A stretch of 64,000 nucleotides of DNA from Noviherbaspirillum sp. UKPF54 (GCF_007874125.1 NZ_CP040128.1:4402001-4466000), one strand, 5' to 3'; shown: positions 25,707-35,596, counted from the stretch's first letter. The notes: generated by a model from the sequence alone, not told the origin. Translations and numbers: made by a program.

Positions 25707-28253
25707 TTACTCTGCGACAAAGCGCATGAAGAACCATTGTTTCACTCCTTCCACCGCCAACAGATAGAAGATCAGCATGGCGACGAGGATAAGAAAGAAA
25801 AGAGCCGGCGGAGCCACGAAACCAAGCTGCATGCCAGCAGGAGTGAACGGGAGCAGTACGGCAACCGCCGCCACGGCCAGTGAACAGACGACGAGCCACG
25901 GATTGGGGCGGCTCCGGAAGGGTGTTCTGCGGGTGCGAATAATGAAAATGACCAGAACCTGAGTGGCCATGGATTCAATGAACCAGCCGGTATGGAAGAG
26001 CGCCTCGCCGGCATGGAAGATTGCCAGCATGATGTAAAAGGTAAGGAAGTCGAAGGCTGAACTGACAGGGCCGATAATCAGCATGAAGTTGCGGATGAAG
26101 GTCATGTCCCAGTGCCGCGGATGGCTCAAGTAGTCGTCATCGACCCTGTCCAGCGGGATGGGAAGTTCGGAAACGTCATAGAGCAAGTTATTGAGCAAGA
26201 TCTGCACCGGCAACATGGGGAGGAAGGGCAGAACAAGTGAGGCCCCGGCCATGCTGAACATGTTGCCGAAATTGGAACTGGTGCCCATCATGATGTATTT
26301 CATGATATTGCCGAAGGTGCGCCGGCCCTCCTGAACGCCGGCATGGAGAACGCCCAGATCGTGCTCCAGGAGGATCATGTCCGCTGCCGCTTTCGCCACG
26401 TCCACCGCGCTGTCCACGGAAATGCCCACATCGGCCGAATGGAGCGAAGGCGCGTCATTGATGCCGTCGCCGAGATATCCCACCACGTGGCCGCGCCGCT
26501 TCAGCGCGAGGATGACGCGGTTTTTCTGGGCCGGCGCCACGCGGCAGAAGAGGTTGACTTGCTCGACCCGCGCTGCGAGTGCCTGGTCATCCAATTGCTG
26601 GATATCCGCGCCGTTCAGCACACCCGTAACCGGGAGTCCGAGTTGTGTGCAAACATGCTGGGTGACAAGTTCATTGTCGCCGGTGATGATCTTGACCGCG
26701 ACTTGGTCGGCGGCCAACCCGGCCAGCGCCGCCTTGGCGCTTTCCTTGGGCGGATCGAGGAAGGCAGCGAAGCCTGCGAAGACCAATTCCGCTTCATCAC
26801 CGACGACGGCATGCGCATGTTCCATCCCCACCTGGCGCGACGCAATTCCCAACACGCGGAAACCTTCTCGACTGAGGGCTTCAAATTGCGCATTGATGCG
26901 CGCGTGCGCCACACCATTTAGGGGATGCCGATTGTCCTCTCCCACCAGCTCGCAACTGACCGACAGACGCAGGATATCTTCGGGAGCGCCTTTGACCACG
27001 AGCAGCCTGTTAGTGCCGTTGTCCAGGAGCACCGATATCCTGCGGCGCTCGAAGTCGAACGGTACTTCATCAATCTTGCGCCAAGCGCTGACGTCGATCT
27101 CTGTATGCTCAAGGATGGCATTATCCAGGGGACTCTTCACCCCCGTTTCAAAAAAACTGTTGAAATAGGCAAACTCCATAACCGGCTGACTTTCCCGGCC
27201 GAAGGGATCCAGGTGGCGCTCCAAGTGGATGCGAGCCTCGGTCAGCGTGCCGGTCTTGTCGGTGCAAAAGACATCCATGCTTCCCAAGTTGTGAATCGAG
27301 GCGAGCCGCTTGACGATTACCTTGCTGGCCGCCATGCGCAGCGCGCCACGAGACAGCGTCACGGAGATCACCATCGGGAGCAGTTCAGGTGTCAGCCCGA
27401 CGGCCAAGGCGACGGCAAACAGGAAAGAGTCGAGCCAGGGGCGATGAAAGAAAGCATTGACCAGAAGGACGAACAGGACGAGGAGGACCGTCATGCGCAG
27501 GATGAGAATCCCGAAATGGTGGATTCCCTGCTCGAAGGCCGTCGGCGGAGCCTTGGCAAGCAAGGTGTCGGCAATTTCACCCAGCGCCGTGTCCTGTCCG
27601 GTGCGGCACATCAGCACCCTGGCCGAACCGCTGATCACTGAAGTTCCTAACAGAACGGTATTGCCGGCTGCGAGGATCTTGGTTTCTGCCGACAATTCAT
27701 CAGGGGCCTTTTCCACCGGATAGGGTTCTCCGGTCAGGAGAGCCTGGTTGACGAAGAAGTCTTTTGCCTCCAGCACCCGGCCATCGCAGGGAATCAGGTC
27801 GCCAGCGGTCAGGAGCGCCACATCGCCGGGCACCAGCTCCGCCAAGGGTATCTCAACGGGCTTGCCGTCCCGTAGCACCTGTCCGCGTACCGCCACCGAC
27901 TGACGCAGCCTTTCCGCCGCCTGTCCGGCCCGATACTCCTGGGCAAAATCGAGGGTCACACTGATCAGGACGATGGCGCTGATGATGAAGAAACTGGTAG
28001 CGTCGCCGGTAAGCGCGGAAAGAGCGCTGGCGACAAGGAGAATGATGACCAGGGGGTTGCGGAACTTGGCCAGGAATTGAAGGACTAGCGCCCTTTTCCG
28101 TTCGCCATGAATCACGTTTGGACCGAACTGAATCAAACGTGCGGCCGCCTCGCCGCTACTCAGTCCGTCAGGGCTTGCGCCGATTCGTTCCAAGATTTCC
28201 GTAATGGGAAGGCGCCAGAATGGGAAATCGGTTTTGACCGCGGATGTCGGCAT
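25707..28253 (-). CDS. mgtA: Magnesium-type P-type ATPase (MgtA/MgtB family)
   Basis: An 848-residue P-type ATPase. Order: N-terminal cation ATPase domain (LSSGEAAARLIQFGPNVI), paired membrane helices (NPLVIILLVASALSALTGD), actuator motif LLTGEPYPVEK, membrane helix with VGLTPELLPMVIS, phosphorylation site DKTGTLTE, hinge GDGINDAPSLHSADVGIS, and four C-terminal membrane helices. GLTPE in helix 4 and the overall length fit P3B Mg2+ importers. It would bring Mg2+ (or Ni2+) into the cell. The gene stands alone with a long upstream leader region. It is cargo of the Tn7-like element. Confidence 0.93.
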   Translation of the reverse strand: MPTSAVKTDFPFWRLPITEILERIGASPDGLSSGEAAARLIQFGPNVIHGERKRALVLQFLAKFRNPLVIILLVASALSALTGDATSFFIISAIVLISVTLDFAQEYRAGQAAERLRQSVAVRGQVLRDGKPVEIPLAELVPGDVALLTAGDLIPCDGRVLEAKDFFVNQALLTGEPYPVEKAPDELSAETKILAAGNTVLLGTSVISGSARVLMCRTGQDTALGEIADTLLAKAPPTAFEQGIHHFGILILRMTVLLVLFVLLVNAFFHRPWLDSFLFAVALAVGLTPELLPMVISVTLSRGALRMAASKVIVKRLASIHNLGSMDVFCTDKTGTLTEARIHLERHLDPFGRESQPVMEFAYFNSFFETGVKSPLDNAILEHTEIDVSAWRKIDEVPFDFERRRISVLLDNGTNRLLVVKGAPEDILRLSVSCELVGEDNRHPLNGVAHARINAQFEALSREGFRVLGIASRQVGMEHAHAVVGDEAELVFAGFAAFLDPPKESAKAALAGLAADQVAVKIITGDNELVTQHVCTQLGLPVTGVLNGADIQQLDDQALAARVEQVNLFCRVAPAQKNRVILALKRRGHVVGYLGDGINDAPSLHSADVGISVDSAVDVAKAAADMILLEHDLGVLHAGVQEGRRTFGNIMKYIMMGTSSNFGNMFSMAGASLVLPFLPMLPVQILLNNLLYDVSELPIPLDRVDDDYLSHPRHWDMTFIRNFMLIIGPVSSAFDFLTFYIMLAIFHAGEALFHTGWFIESMATQVLVIFIIRTRRTPFRSRPNPWLVVCSLAVAAVAVLLPFTPAGMQLGFVAPPALFFLILVAMLIFYLLAVEGVKQWFFMRFVAE

Positions 28254-28667
28254 GGTGGCGCCCTTTGGAGAGCCGAATAAAAATTAGAAGGTCTAGCGTT
28301 GCTCAAACTGAACCGATCACTCCGATAAATTTCCAAGACCGTTTGGCAGCGCGCGAATCGTTCAGTAAGTTCATCCTTCATTGAGGAGTATCAGGTAGGG
28401 TTTCAGCACTCTTTCTGCCGCGCAGCAAAGTGCTTGTCTCTTGTTAGATAAAAATGCTTAATTAAGATCCTATCGTTCTCATAGCCCCAGTTTAGTCTGA
28501 GAACATTGTCTCGCGCTTTAGGTCCATGCCCTGGAAACGGAAGAGCAATTTGAAGTCCCATCATTTGGCCCTATGGCTTTTTAGGGAAAGCAGTGAGCAC
28601 AAGCACGCTCTCTTTTTTCGGATAAAAAAGTGGGGGCGACTCATGATCATCGTTTTGGAACGTGGCT
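28254..28667. other. Long upstream region of the P-type ATPase gene
   Basis: About 410 bp between divergent genes. Mg2+ ATPase genes often carry regulated leaders, and this gap is long enough for one. I saw no convincing leader peptide or terminator pair, and no named riboswitch could be assigned by eye. Confidence 0.4.
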
Positions 28668-28844
28668 ATGCCACAACTGGAACTTAGCGATCAGGAAAAA
28701 GAAACACTTGCAGAAGTCTTGACGAGCATTTTGTCCGAACTGAGCACTGAAATCAGCCATACGGATCGCCAAGGATACCGCGATCAGATCAAAGCGCAAG
28801 AACATATGATCCAAAGCATTCTGGGGAAATTGAAGCAGTTCTAG
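28668..28844 (+). CDS. Small helical protein of unknown function
   Basis: A 58-residue acidic protein (MPQLELSDQEKETLAEVL; then HTDRQGYRDQIKAQEHMI) predicted to be two helices. Proteins of this shape are common as uncharacterised genes beside stress proteins. A GTG six bases earlier is an alternative start. No confident function. Confidence 0.6.
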   Translation: MPQLELSDQEKETLAEVLTSILSELSTEISHTDRQGYRDQIKAQEHMIQSILGKLKQF

Positions 28845-28900
28845 GAACTGCTGAGACTCAGAATAACCTATTTGCATTCTGATTTTCATGGGAAGCCAGA

Positions 28901-29083
28901 ATGATTCGTACTCAGATGAGCAACGCGCATTGGCAGCGCATCGGGACGCCTGTTGCCGGGAAGGAAAAGCGACCTCGGTCGCGCCGTCGCCGATCATCGG
29001 CTTTTTACTGAAGCCGTTCTATGAGGACGTACTGGCATTTCATGGGGTGACCTAGCGAGTCTGGTCAATGGAAATACGACATT
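28901..29083 (+). pseudogene. IS5-family transposase N-terminal remnant
   Basis: Frame one reads MSNAHWQRI, then AGKEKRPRS. A shift to the next frame gives DLGRAVADHRLFTEAVL, stop, GRTGISWGDLA, and then a WKYD-like end. Together these match the conserved N-terminus of IS5-type transposases (WxRIxPLLPGK, GRxxxDNRLFVEAVL, RTGxPWRDLP). At least one frameshift and one internal stop are present, and nothing follows after about 29083. Confidence 0.7.
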
Positions 29084-29132
29084 AGCGTTGAATTACCCAT
29101 CAAATACAGCATTGTGATGGGCATATTTTCAT

Positions 29133-29534
29133 TCACTGATTTCTTTTTCCGGGCGAATCTTTTGCAAGATGTCCGCCTTCGCTATCCCACTTTGCGACTT
29201 CAGCTTGGTCAATCTCATACCCCGGCGGTCGATAAGTACCGGTCTTCGTCACCGCCTCGTCAATTTCCTGAGGGGTAAGCAGCACGGTCGTTTTGCACTG
29301 GGTCACTCCAGCGGCATTGACTCTGATCGCAAGTGCGGCGGCAGTGACATTGTCTGGGAGATCGCCAATGATGAAAACGTCCTCGTTACCAAAGGCAAAA
29401 TAAAAAGCTTCAACGGTTCCGCCGATCGATTTGAATAGTTCCTCAACAGCATCACGTCGCCCCGTCCCTCCCTCTTTGAGCAGGCCCTTTACACCGTCGC
29501 TGAAATATCTGGCTTGAATGAGATACTTTGGCAT
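29133..29534 (-). CDS. GYD-domain protein
   Basis: A 133-residue protein beginning MPKYLIQARYFSDGVKGLLK. It continues RRDAVEELFKSIGGTVEAFYFAFG and VFIIGDLPDNVTAAALAI, the pattern of the small GYD-domain family (ferredoxin-like fold, unknown substrate). AAGGAG lies seven bases before the ATG at 29534, which excludes the longer upstream frame. The C-terminal 35 residues are charged and probably unstructured. GYD genes often sit in stress islands like this one. Confidence 0.85.
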   Translation of the reverse strand: MPKYLIQARYFSDGVKGLLKEGGTGRRDAVEELFKSIGGTVEAFYFAFGNEDVFIIGDLPDNVTAAALAIRVNAAGVTQCKTTVLLTPQEIDEAVTKTGTYRPPGYEIDQAEVAKWDSEGGHLAKDSPGKRNQ

Positions 29535-30318
29535 TTGAATCTCCTTCCAGGTTATTCGCACCTTACTGGGGAACCGCTCTGATAAAGCGGTTCTGGCAGC
29601 TGGCCAGTGTGCTTCTGCACTATAGCTGACGCGCACCAGCATGCATCATTTCCATTGAGCTGCAGGCCAAGCCAAACGCCATCGGCCACATCGGACCGGA
29701 ACGCACCCCGTTCGCTAGCTTATCCACTTCCGTTGCTACGCACCCTTCGTTTAACACGCCTTCAAATAACATGATGCGCTCCTGCTTCGGAACATTCCCC
29801 GCTTGGCCGAAATCCCGAATTTATTTGACAATGCAAGTCGGCAGAAAATGCATGGCAATCGATGGACCGCCATTTAGTCGTGCGTTTCGAGCAGCCACTA
29901 TGATGAGATGAGCGGACGGTGGCTTGCGTATTCAAGTTTTGGTGCTCATCAGCGCCCGCAACTGGACGCTTGTTGCATGTAACTCATAGTAGCGGCAATG
30001 ACCGCTTCGGACCGCAACCTAGTCGATAGCGCCGGTGAGCATGTCGTCGCAATGGCTGTTACGAGCAACCTTTTTCGGGGTGTTCGTACATTCGATGTCG
30101 AACGCTACGGACGGTACGAAGAGCCAGCGATGAATCAGCAACCTACACAAGGGCGTTGGATCGGCAGCGATGAATTGGAAAAGTCTTGCTACACAAGGAT
30201 TTTCTCGTCATACGTGCAGCAAACTGCATCGAAAGTATGATTACCCCTGTAAACGCTACATGACACGGCAGGCACTACTGTCCTTTTCGTTCGCTAGCGC
30301 GCCAAAGCCACCACGGCC
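29535..30318. other. Gene-poor stretch in cargo
   Basis: Almost 800 bp with only short, unconvincing open frames, such as 29998-30240 on the plus strand, whose sequence resembles no family. Base composition and short repeated motifs (ATGACCGCTTCGGACCG near 29998) suggest decayed intergenic DNA. No promoter or terminator is assigned. Confidence 0.45.
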
Positions 30319-30390
30319 GCACAACACGACGATTTCCCGTTCGAAATGCCGATCGTTAAACAAGTCGTAGACATTTTTCTGCTTCGCCAT
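30319..30390 (-). pseudogene. IS6-family transposase N-terminal fragment
   Basis: An ATG at 30390 opens the frame MAKQKNVYDLFNDRHFEREI, followed by VVLC. This is the usual start of IS6-family transposases. After the Cys codon the similarity stops abruptly and the frame closes within about 20 residues. Only the first 24 codons of the transposase remain, so the element is dead. Confidence 0.65.
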
Positions 30391-30410
30391 GGCGCTAAAA
30401 TTGAAAAATT

Positions 30411-31505
30411 TTAGTGCAACCCGCTATTTGTACCAAGGCCAACCGGGCTGGGGGCGGGCGCCCCAGTTTTCGCGGTGTAGGCTTCGCGTATCCGCATGAA
30501 AATGATCCGAATTGCCGCAATTACGGGCACTGATAAAAAAATTCCCGCAATCCCTGCGATCTGGTCGCCAGCCAGCAATCCGATGATCACCAGCAGCGGC
30601 GCAACTTCAACTCCTTCGCTCATCAGATAGGGGGCGAGAACATAATCCTGCAACCCACGGTACGCCAGGATAAAGAAGAATACCCAAAGCAAATGTTCAA
30701 ACCCGCTGAATCCAAGCACCGCCAGGAGCACGCCGACGGCTGCCAGTGGCCCGACGAAAGGAATAAATTCCAGAAGCGCCGCCGTCCCGCCCAAGAGCAG
30801 CGCGTAGGGGGCGCCCATGAGGGATAAGGCAGCGCTGTAGCTAATGAAGGTGGCCAACGACAGCAGCAGGAGGGCGCGCACAAAGCCAGCCAACAGCAGA
30901 TCCAGGTCGCCCGTAATGCGTCCCCACAGCTTGCTTTGCGAACGATCGAGCAGCATCAGGAAATTCTGGCGCATTGCCGGTCCTTCCTTGATCAGCATAA
31001 AGCTGAGAATCGGGATCAGAATCAGGTAGATCAGGTTGCTGGCCAAATGCAGTACGCCAACTCCTAGGCGTTTGGCAAAGGGGACAGCCTGGCCCGCTCC
31101 GGCTTGCACCTGTTCCGTCACAAACGCAACCATCTTATGGCGCTGCGGTTCGAGAAACCTTGGCAAGGGGATCCGTTCCGAGACGTTGGCGACGTCGAGT
31201 AGTTTGGGCAAGTCCTGGCTCAGGCGCACCGCTTCATCAACGATCCGACTCCCAAACACAGCGCCAGATACACCAGCGAGCGCAATCAAAAACAGGAACA
31301 CCATCGCAACGACGGCGGTTCGAGGAATGAGGCGGGGCTTGTAACGCTCCCCGATTCGAACCAGCGGGTAAACCAGGTAGGCGAAAAAGATCGAAAGCAC
31401 CACGATCAACAGGGTGGCCCGAACCATGTAGAGTAGGTACAACACCGCAGCCAACAGGAATACGGTCCATGCGGCCTTTGCCGCGCGGGTATCAATGCCA
31501 AGCAT
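30411..31505 (-). CDS. AI-2E/PerM-family membrane permease
   Basis: A 364-residue protein with about eight membrane helices. Examples are AAWTVFLLAAVLYLLYMV, LLIVVLSIFFAYLVYPLV, and NLIYLILIPILSFMLIKEG in the middle. The conserved C-terminal blocks are FIPFVGPLAAVGVLLAVLG and GLQDYVLAPYLMSEGVEVAP, the family hallmark. Members export small molecules or act as ion antiporters, and the substrate here is unknown. GGAGG precedes the ATG at 31505, which rules out the longer upstream frame. Confidence 0.9.
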   Translation of the reverse strand: MLGIDTRAAKAAWTVFLLAAVLYLLYMVRATLLIVVLSIFFAYLVYPLVRIGERYKPRLIPRTAVVAMVFLFLIALAGVSGAVFGSRIVDEAVRLSQDLPKLLDVANVSERIPLPRFLEPQRHKMVAFVTEQVQAGAGQAVPFAKRLGVGVLHLASNLIYLILIPILSFMLIKEGPAMRQNFLMLLDRSQSKLWGRITGDLDLLLAGFVRALLLLSLATFISYSAALSLMGAPYALLLGGTAALLEFIPFVGPLAAVGVLLAVLGFSGFEHLLWVFFFILAYRGLQDYVLAPYLMSEGVEVAPLLVIIGLLAGDQIAGIAGIFLSVPVIAAIRIIFMRIREAYTAKTGAPAPSPVGLGTNSGLH

Positions 31506-31665
31506 ACATCCTCCAATTATGGTCAAGTCAGGACAACCGCAGATGGAGTCACCATCATGCCTTCTTTCGTCATGGTTGGTTGCAACGCAATGAATGCAAG
31601 TGCAGGGATTTGCTGCGATCACGGTGCCGTTATGTGAGGCTAACCGTGAATTTCGGATACCGACG

Positions 31666-31786
31666 ATGACAGCAGTGGGTTTTTCGATGGATGGTCGGAT
31701 GCCCCGGGAACTGATGGTGAATGCGTTACGCATGGCACTCTTCCGCAGCAAACTGGCACCGGTATTACTGCGTCATTCGGTTTGCG
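31666..31786 (+). pseudogene. IS3-family transposase (OrfB) fragment
   Basis: The segment AVGFSMDGRMPRELMVNALR followed by MALFRSKLAPVLLRHSVCG matches the rve-core stretch VGWSMxxRM...L..AL..A...R.P..G..HHSDRGSQY of IS3-type OrfB proteins. The second catalytic Asp of the HSDRG box is Val here. Only about 40 codons remain, and no terminal repeats were seen. Confidence 0.65.
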
Positions 31787-32079
31787 GACGATCCTCAGGA
31801 CGGAAGAATATAGTGCAATTAGTGCAATCGCCCCTTGGCTGACACCCAGGCTTTCCGAAAGCAGCTGGTCAAATTTTAGGCGCAGACGTTTCTTCTTGGC
31901 TACGATGCCGGAGCAATTCAGTTCGCAAGAAGTTCCTTCGAAACTATTCCAGAAAAACGTCGCGCACTGCTTACTCCCGCAATGAACTGAGAAGAAGTGC
32001 CCTTGTCGTAATTAACTGGAAGCAGAGACAAGCCAAATCCAAAAAAGTGACGTGAAATTCAATCAAGAAAGAGCGTGAG
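31787..32079. other. Gap before the response-regulator gene
   Basis: About 290 bp without a recognisable gene, and likely to contain the promoter of the response-regulator-GGDEF-EAL gene. Nothing distinctive was seen. Confidence 0.4.
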
Positions 32080-34185
32080 ATGGAGGCTAATACTGTATTG
32101 ATCATCACAAGTAATGACAATGATGCCTTGATGATTGAAGAAACGTTAAAGAAGGCAAGAGACGGCCCTTTTATTACCGCCCGGGCGCGCGACCTGTCCG
32201 CGGCGCAGAACCGGTTACGCAGGGGAGGCATCGACATCGTTCTTGTCGACCTGTTCCTCAAGGATAGCGAAGGAGGCGCAACTTTTGATGCGCTGTTTCA
32301 GTTGAAACCTTCCGTTCCCATCATGACGCTGTGTGATGAGGAAAACGAGGCCACCGCCATCGAGGCGGTACAACACGGTGCGCAGGGCTATCTGTCAAAG
32401 GGGTATTTCTCCAACACGCTTATCCCACAGGCGTTGCGTAGCATTATCCAGCGCAAGAAGATCGAGGAAGCGCTCTACGTCGAAAAAGAGCGCGCCCGCG
32501 TGACGCTTGAATCCATCGGCGATGGCGTACTCAGTACCGACGTGGATTGCAATATCACTTATCTCAATCCGGAAGCCGAACGAATGACCGGATGGTCGCG
32601 CGACGAAGCACGCGGACGGCCGATTGCTGAAATCTTTCACCTCATTAACAGCGATACGCGGCAGCCTGCCAAAAACCCGGTTGAAGCCGTTATTGCAGAC
32701 AAGAAGAACATGGCTCTGTATGCCAGGTCGATCCTCGTTCGACGGAATGGTTATGAAGCGCCGATTGAAGATTCCGCTGCACCGATTTTCGACAGAAACG
32801 GCAACGTGACTGGTGCTGTCGTCACGTTTCGCGATGTGTCGGAAACCCAGGCGATGGCGCAGAAAATGGCGCATCTCGCGGAACACGATTATCTCACCGG
32901 CTTGCCGAACCGCTTGCTTCTCAGTGACCGCCTGTCCCAGGCTATCGCCTACGCCGTGCGTCATCATTCCAAACTTGCCGTCTTTTTTTTGGATCTCGAT
33001 AACTTCAAGCATATCAATGACTCGCTCGGCCATGGTGTAGGAGACGAGATACTCAGCGAGGTCGCGAAACGCCTGACGTCGCAGGTTCGCCACTCCGACA
33101 CCGTCAGCCGTCTGGGCGGTGATGAATTCGTTGTGCTGGTTCTGGAAGATACCGATGTCGAACATTTTCCCGTCACTGCAGAGAAAATTCTTCGGGCGCT
33201 GGCTGCACCGCATCATCTCTCAGGCAACGAACTGCATGTCACGACAAGTATCGGTATCAGTCTGTTCCCAGAAGATGGGGCCAATGCCGAAACCCTAATT
33301 AAAAATGCCGATACTGCGATGTATCACGCGAAGAAAAAGGGGAAAAATAACTTCCAGTTCTTCAACAGCGAGATGAACGCCCGCGCAGTTGCACGACAGA
33401 CGACGGAAGTCGGGCTGCGCCGGGCCATTGAGCGTGACGAGTTTGTTTTGCATTATCAACCCAAGGTCGATCTCGAATCAGGAAAGGTGACTGGGGCGGA
33501 AGCGCTGATCCGATGGCAGCATCCGCAACGCGGCACCGTCCTTCCCGAATCGTTTATTCCGGTGGCCGAGGACTCTGGTCTGATCGTTCCCATCGGGAGC
33601 ATTGTCCTTCGAAAAGCATGCGAGCAGCTCAAGAAGTGGCGGGAAGAAGGGTTGGCGCCAATCGTCGTGTCGGTGAATATGTCCGCACTCGAGTTTCGGG
33701 ACAAACGCTTCTCGAGGAATGTGCGTCAGCTACTGCAGGAAACCGGTGTGGCGTCGCACCTGCTCCAGCTGGAGTTGACCGAATCTGCTCTCATGCGCAA
33801 CATTGAAACAAGCATCGCGATTCTTCGGGATCTCAAGCAGATGGGAGTGCAGATCGCCATTGACGACTTCGGGACCGGCTATTCGAGCCTGAGCTACCTG
33901 AGCCAACTCCCTATCGATGTGCTGAAGATCGACCGGTCCTTTGTCCATGCAATTACGGGCAATAACGATAATGGTGTGATCGTGAGCGCGGTCATCGGCA
34001 TGGGGGCGAGTCTCAGTCAAAGGGTGATTGCGGAAGGCGTCGAAACCAAGGAACAACTCGACTTCCTTCATGCCCATCATTGCGATGAAGGCCAAGGCTA
34101 TTTATTTAGTGCTGCGATGCCGGCCGAAGAGTTTGGTCGATTTTTCACGGCAGCCAATTCTACCGGGATAGGTTGCTTGCAGTAG
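32080..34185 (+). CDS. Response regulator REC-PAS-GGDEF-EAL protein
   Basis: A 701-residue soluble c-di-GMP protein. The REC domain (1-125) has the phosphoacceptor D57 in IVLVDLFL. A PAS domain (about 145-265, LESIGDGVLSTDVDCNITYL) follows. GGDEF is intact (RLGGDEFVVLVL), and EAL has AEALIRWQHP plus the DDFGTGYSSLSYL loop. Both enzymatic sites look complete. No cognate histidine kinase is adjacent, so the phosphodonor is unknown. GAG upstream is a modest ribosome site. As transposon cargo it would add a c-di-GMP input to the host. Confidence 0.93.
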   Translation: MEANTVLIITSNDNDALMIEETLKKARDGPFITARARDLSAAQNRLRRGGIDIVLVDLFLKDSEGGATFDALFQLKPSVPIMTLCDEENEATAIEAVQHGAQGYLSKGYFSNTLIPQALRSIIQRKKIEEALYVEKERARVTLESIGDGVLSTDVDCNITYLNPEAERMTGWSRDEARGRPIAEIFHLINSDTRQPAKNPVEAVIADKKNMALYARSILVRRNGYEAPIEDSAAPIFDRNGNVTGAVVTFRDVSETQAMAQKMAHLAEHDYLTGLPNRLLLSDRLSQAIAYAVRHHSKLAVFFLDLDNFKHINDSLGHGVGDEILSEVAKRLTSQVRHSDTVSRLGGDEFVVLVLEDTDVEHFPVTAEKILRALAAPHHLSGNELHVTTSIGISLFPEDGANAETLIKNADTAMYHAKKKGKNNFQFFNSEMNARAVARQTTEVGLRRAIERDEFVLHYQPKVDLESGKVTGAEALIRWQHPQRGTVLPESFIPVAEDSGLIVPIGSIVLRKACEQLKKWREEGLAPIVVSVNMSALEFRDKRFSRNVRQLLQETGVASHLLQLELTESALMRNIETSIAILRDLKQMGVQIAIDDFGTGYSSLSYLSQLPIDVLKIDRSFVHAITGNNDNGVIVSAVIGMGASLSQRVIAEGVETKEQLDFLHAHHCDEGQGYLFSAAMPAEEFGRFFTAANSTGIGCLQ

Positions 34186-34490
34186 CCATACTTGCACCAG
34201 ATGCATTCGCTGCAGCATGCGCCGCAAAGCAAGATCGCTCGACGAGAATTATTTGACAACAAACAATAAATGAATGGGAGACTGACACGCAGCCTTGCAC
34301 ACAGCGCTCGTCGAAAAAGCGGTGTTCAGTCAACAGCAAGCGATTGAAAGAATCGCTGATGCGGACTGAAAGGCTTTCGGAACGATGGCGCGGGTCTTCA
34401 TGCCTGGCAAAGAGCCATCGCAACGGCAACGAAAAGCGCCATCCGTGCATGGCGCCCCATGGCGACCAACAGGCTGATGCCGATCGCCCG
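34186..34490. other. Gap between convergent genes
   Basis: About 305 bp between the REC-GGDEF-EAL stop and the hemolysin III stop. A short hydrophobic frame on the minus strand near 34400-34490 is too small to call. No terminator hairpin was recognised. Confidence 0.35.
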
Positions 34491-35123
34491 TCAAACTGCA
34501 TACCAGAGCACCGCGAAGTAATGGCATACAGTCCCGGCAAGGACAAAGAGATGCCAAATGAAATGGCCGTATTTCAATCGTGAATCGGCCGCAAAAAAGC
34601 TTACACCCACCGTATAAGACAAACCTCCGGCAAGCAGGAGCAGAAGACCAGTTCGCGGCATATGTGCGACCAGCGGCACAGCGGCCACGACCACGAGCCA
34701 TCCCATTAACAAATAAAGGCTTGTCGACACCACCGGATGGGAGCCTAAGCCAAACACCTTCAGCGCAATCCCGACAGCGGCAATCGTCCATACCGCGCCG
34801 AACAGTGACCATCCCCATGCCCCTCGGAGAATGCCAAGCGTAAAAGGCGTGTACGTCCCGGCAATCAACAAATAAATTGCGGAATGCTCGATCATCCGAA
34901 ACACCCGCTTTGCCTTCCCGCCCGGTAGCGCATGATAGAGCGTCGATGCGAGGTAAAGAATAATCATACTTGTCGAGAACAATGCCATCGCAGTGACAAC
35001 GCCCGCGTCATCGCGCTTTACCGCTTGCATGATCAGGAACGGTGTGCCGACAAGTGCCGCGATAAAACCGATTCCATGGCTAACGCTGTTTGCCATTTCT
35101 TCTGGCTGCGACTGGATGCGCAT
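34491..35123 (-). CDS. Hemolysin III (HlyIII/PAQR-like) family membrane protein
   Basis: A protein of about 210 residues with seven membrane helices. The family signatures are NSVSHGIGFIAALVG at the N-terminus, STLYHALPG and EHSAIYLLIAGTYTPFTLG in the middle, and FIWHLFVLAGTVCHYFAV at the C-terminus. The conserved Ser/His/Asp-type metal ligands of the PAQR fold are among these (YH, EH, HxxxH). The biochemical role in bacteria is unclear. Three in-frame Met codons (35189, 35147, 35123) are possible. None has a good ribosome site, and the shortest begins just before the conserved part. Confidence 0.85.
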   Translation of the reverse strand: MRIQSQPEEMANSVSHGIGFIAALVGTPFLIMQAVKRDDAGVVTAMALFSTSMIILYLASTLYHALPGGKAKRVFRMIEHSAIYLLIAGTYTPFTLGILRGAWGWSLFGAVWTIAAVGIALKVFGLGSHPVVSTSLYLLMGWLVVVAAVPLVAHMPRTGLLLLLAGGLSYTVGVSFFAADSRLKYGHFIWHLFVLAGTVCHYFAVLWYAV

Positions 35124-35251
35124 GGTCCTTGTTGCAGATCGCTGCATTAGTGCTTCATTCATTCGACGGTAGCACGGTATGGCATTCAAGTTTTGGAATA
35201 GCCTGTACCGCTGTTTCCGGCAAAGCGCTCAGTAGTACGCCCATCAAACAA

Positions 35252-35277
35252 AAAGCGGCGGGTAAACCCACCGCTTT
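35252..35277 (-). terminator. Intrinsic terminator after csbD-like gene
   Basis: AAAGCGG and CCGCTTT arms flank GGGT...ACCC, giving a 12-bp stem with one mismatch. Read on the minus strand, it is followed by TTTTTGTTT. It lies 30 bp past the CsbD-family stop codon. Confidence 0.8.
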
Positions 35278-35306
35278 CCCTATTTGCGCTGTGAGCTCAC
35301 TTATTT

Positions 35307-35510
35307 CTATTTTCTAAAAGTATCCCTCACGTTATCTGCCGCTTTATCCAGTGTGCCGGTGACATCGCCAGCTGTTTTCTGGGTCTTGCCTTCGGCTTGG
35401 GTCTCCATCCCACTGGTTTCCTGGCGATGGCTTCCAACCATTTGGCCGAATTTCCGTTGAATCTTGCCGGCTGCATCCTTGAGGCCGCCTCTGATTTGAT
35501 CGCGATTCAT
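35307..35510 (-). CDS. CsbD-family stress protein
   Basis: A 67-residue hydrophilic protein starting MNRDQIRGGLKDAAGKIQ and continuing with the repeated pattern AEGKTQKTAGDVTGTLDKAA, typical of CsbD/UPF0337. Members are induced in general stress, and the molecular role is unknown. AAAGGAG precedes the ATG, and a clear terminator follows, so it is likely a single-gene unit. Confidence 0.92.
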   Translation of the reverse strand: MNRDQIRGGLKDAAGKIQRKFGQMVGSHRQETSGMETQAEGKTQKTAGDVTGTLDKAADNVRDTFRK

Positions 35511-35596
35511 GTCGTCTCCTTTCTTGCAGAAAGAACTAGTCGCTGAAGTTTGAGTGCTATCGTGCCATGGGGTTCCAGTCGGAATGAAATTTCAAT

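Noticed and set aside
29998..30240. 80-residue plus-strand frame in the cargo
   Set aside because: No family resemblance or ribosome site, and the region looks like decayed intergenic DNA.
34186..34490. Short hydrophobic minus-strand frame after the hemolysin III gene
   Set aside because: About 30 codons of membrane-like sequence without a start or conserved context, too little to call a gene.
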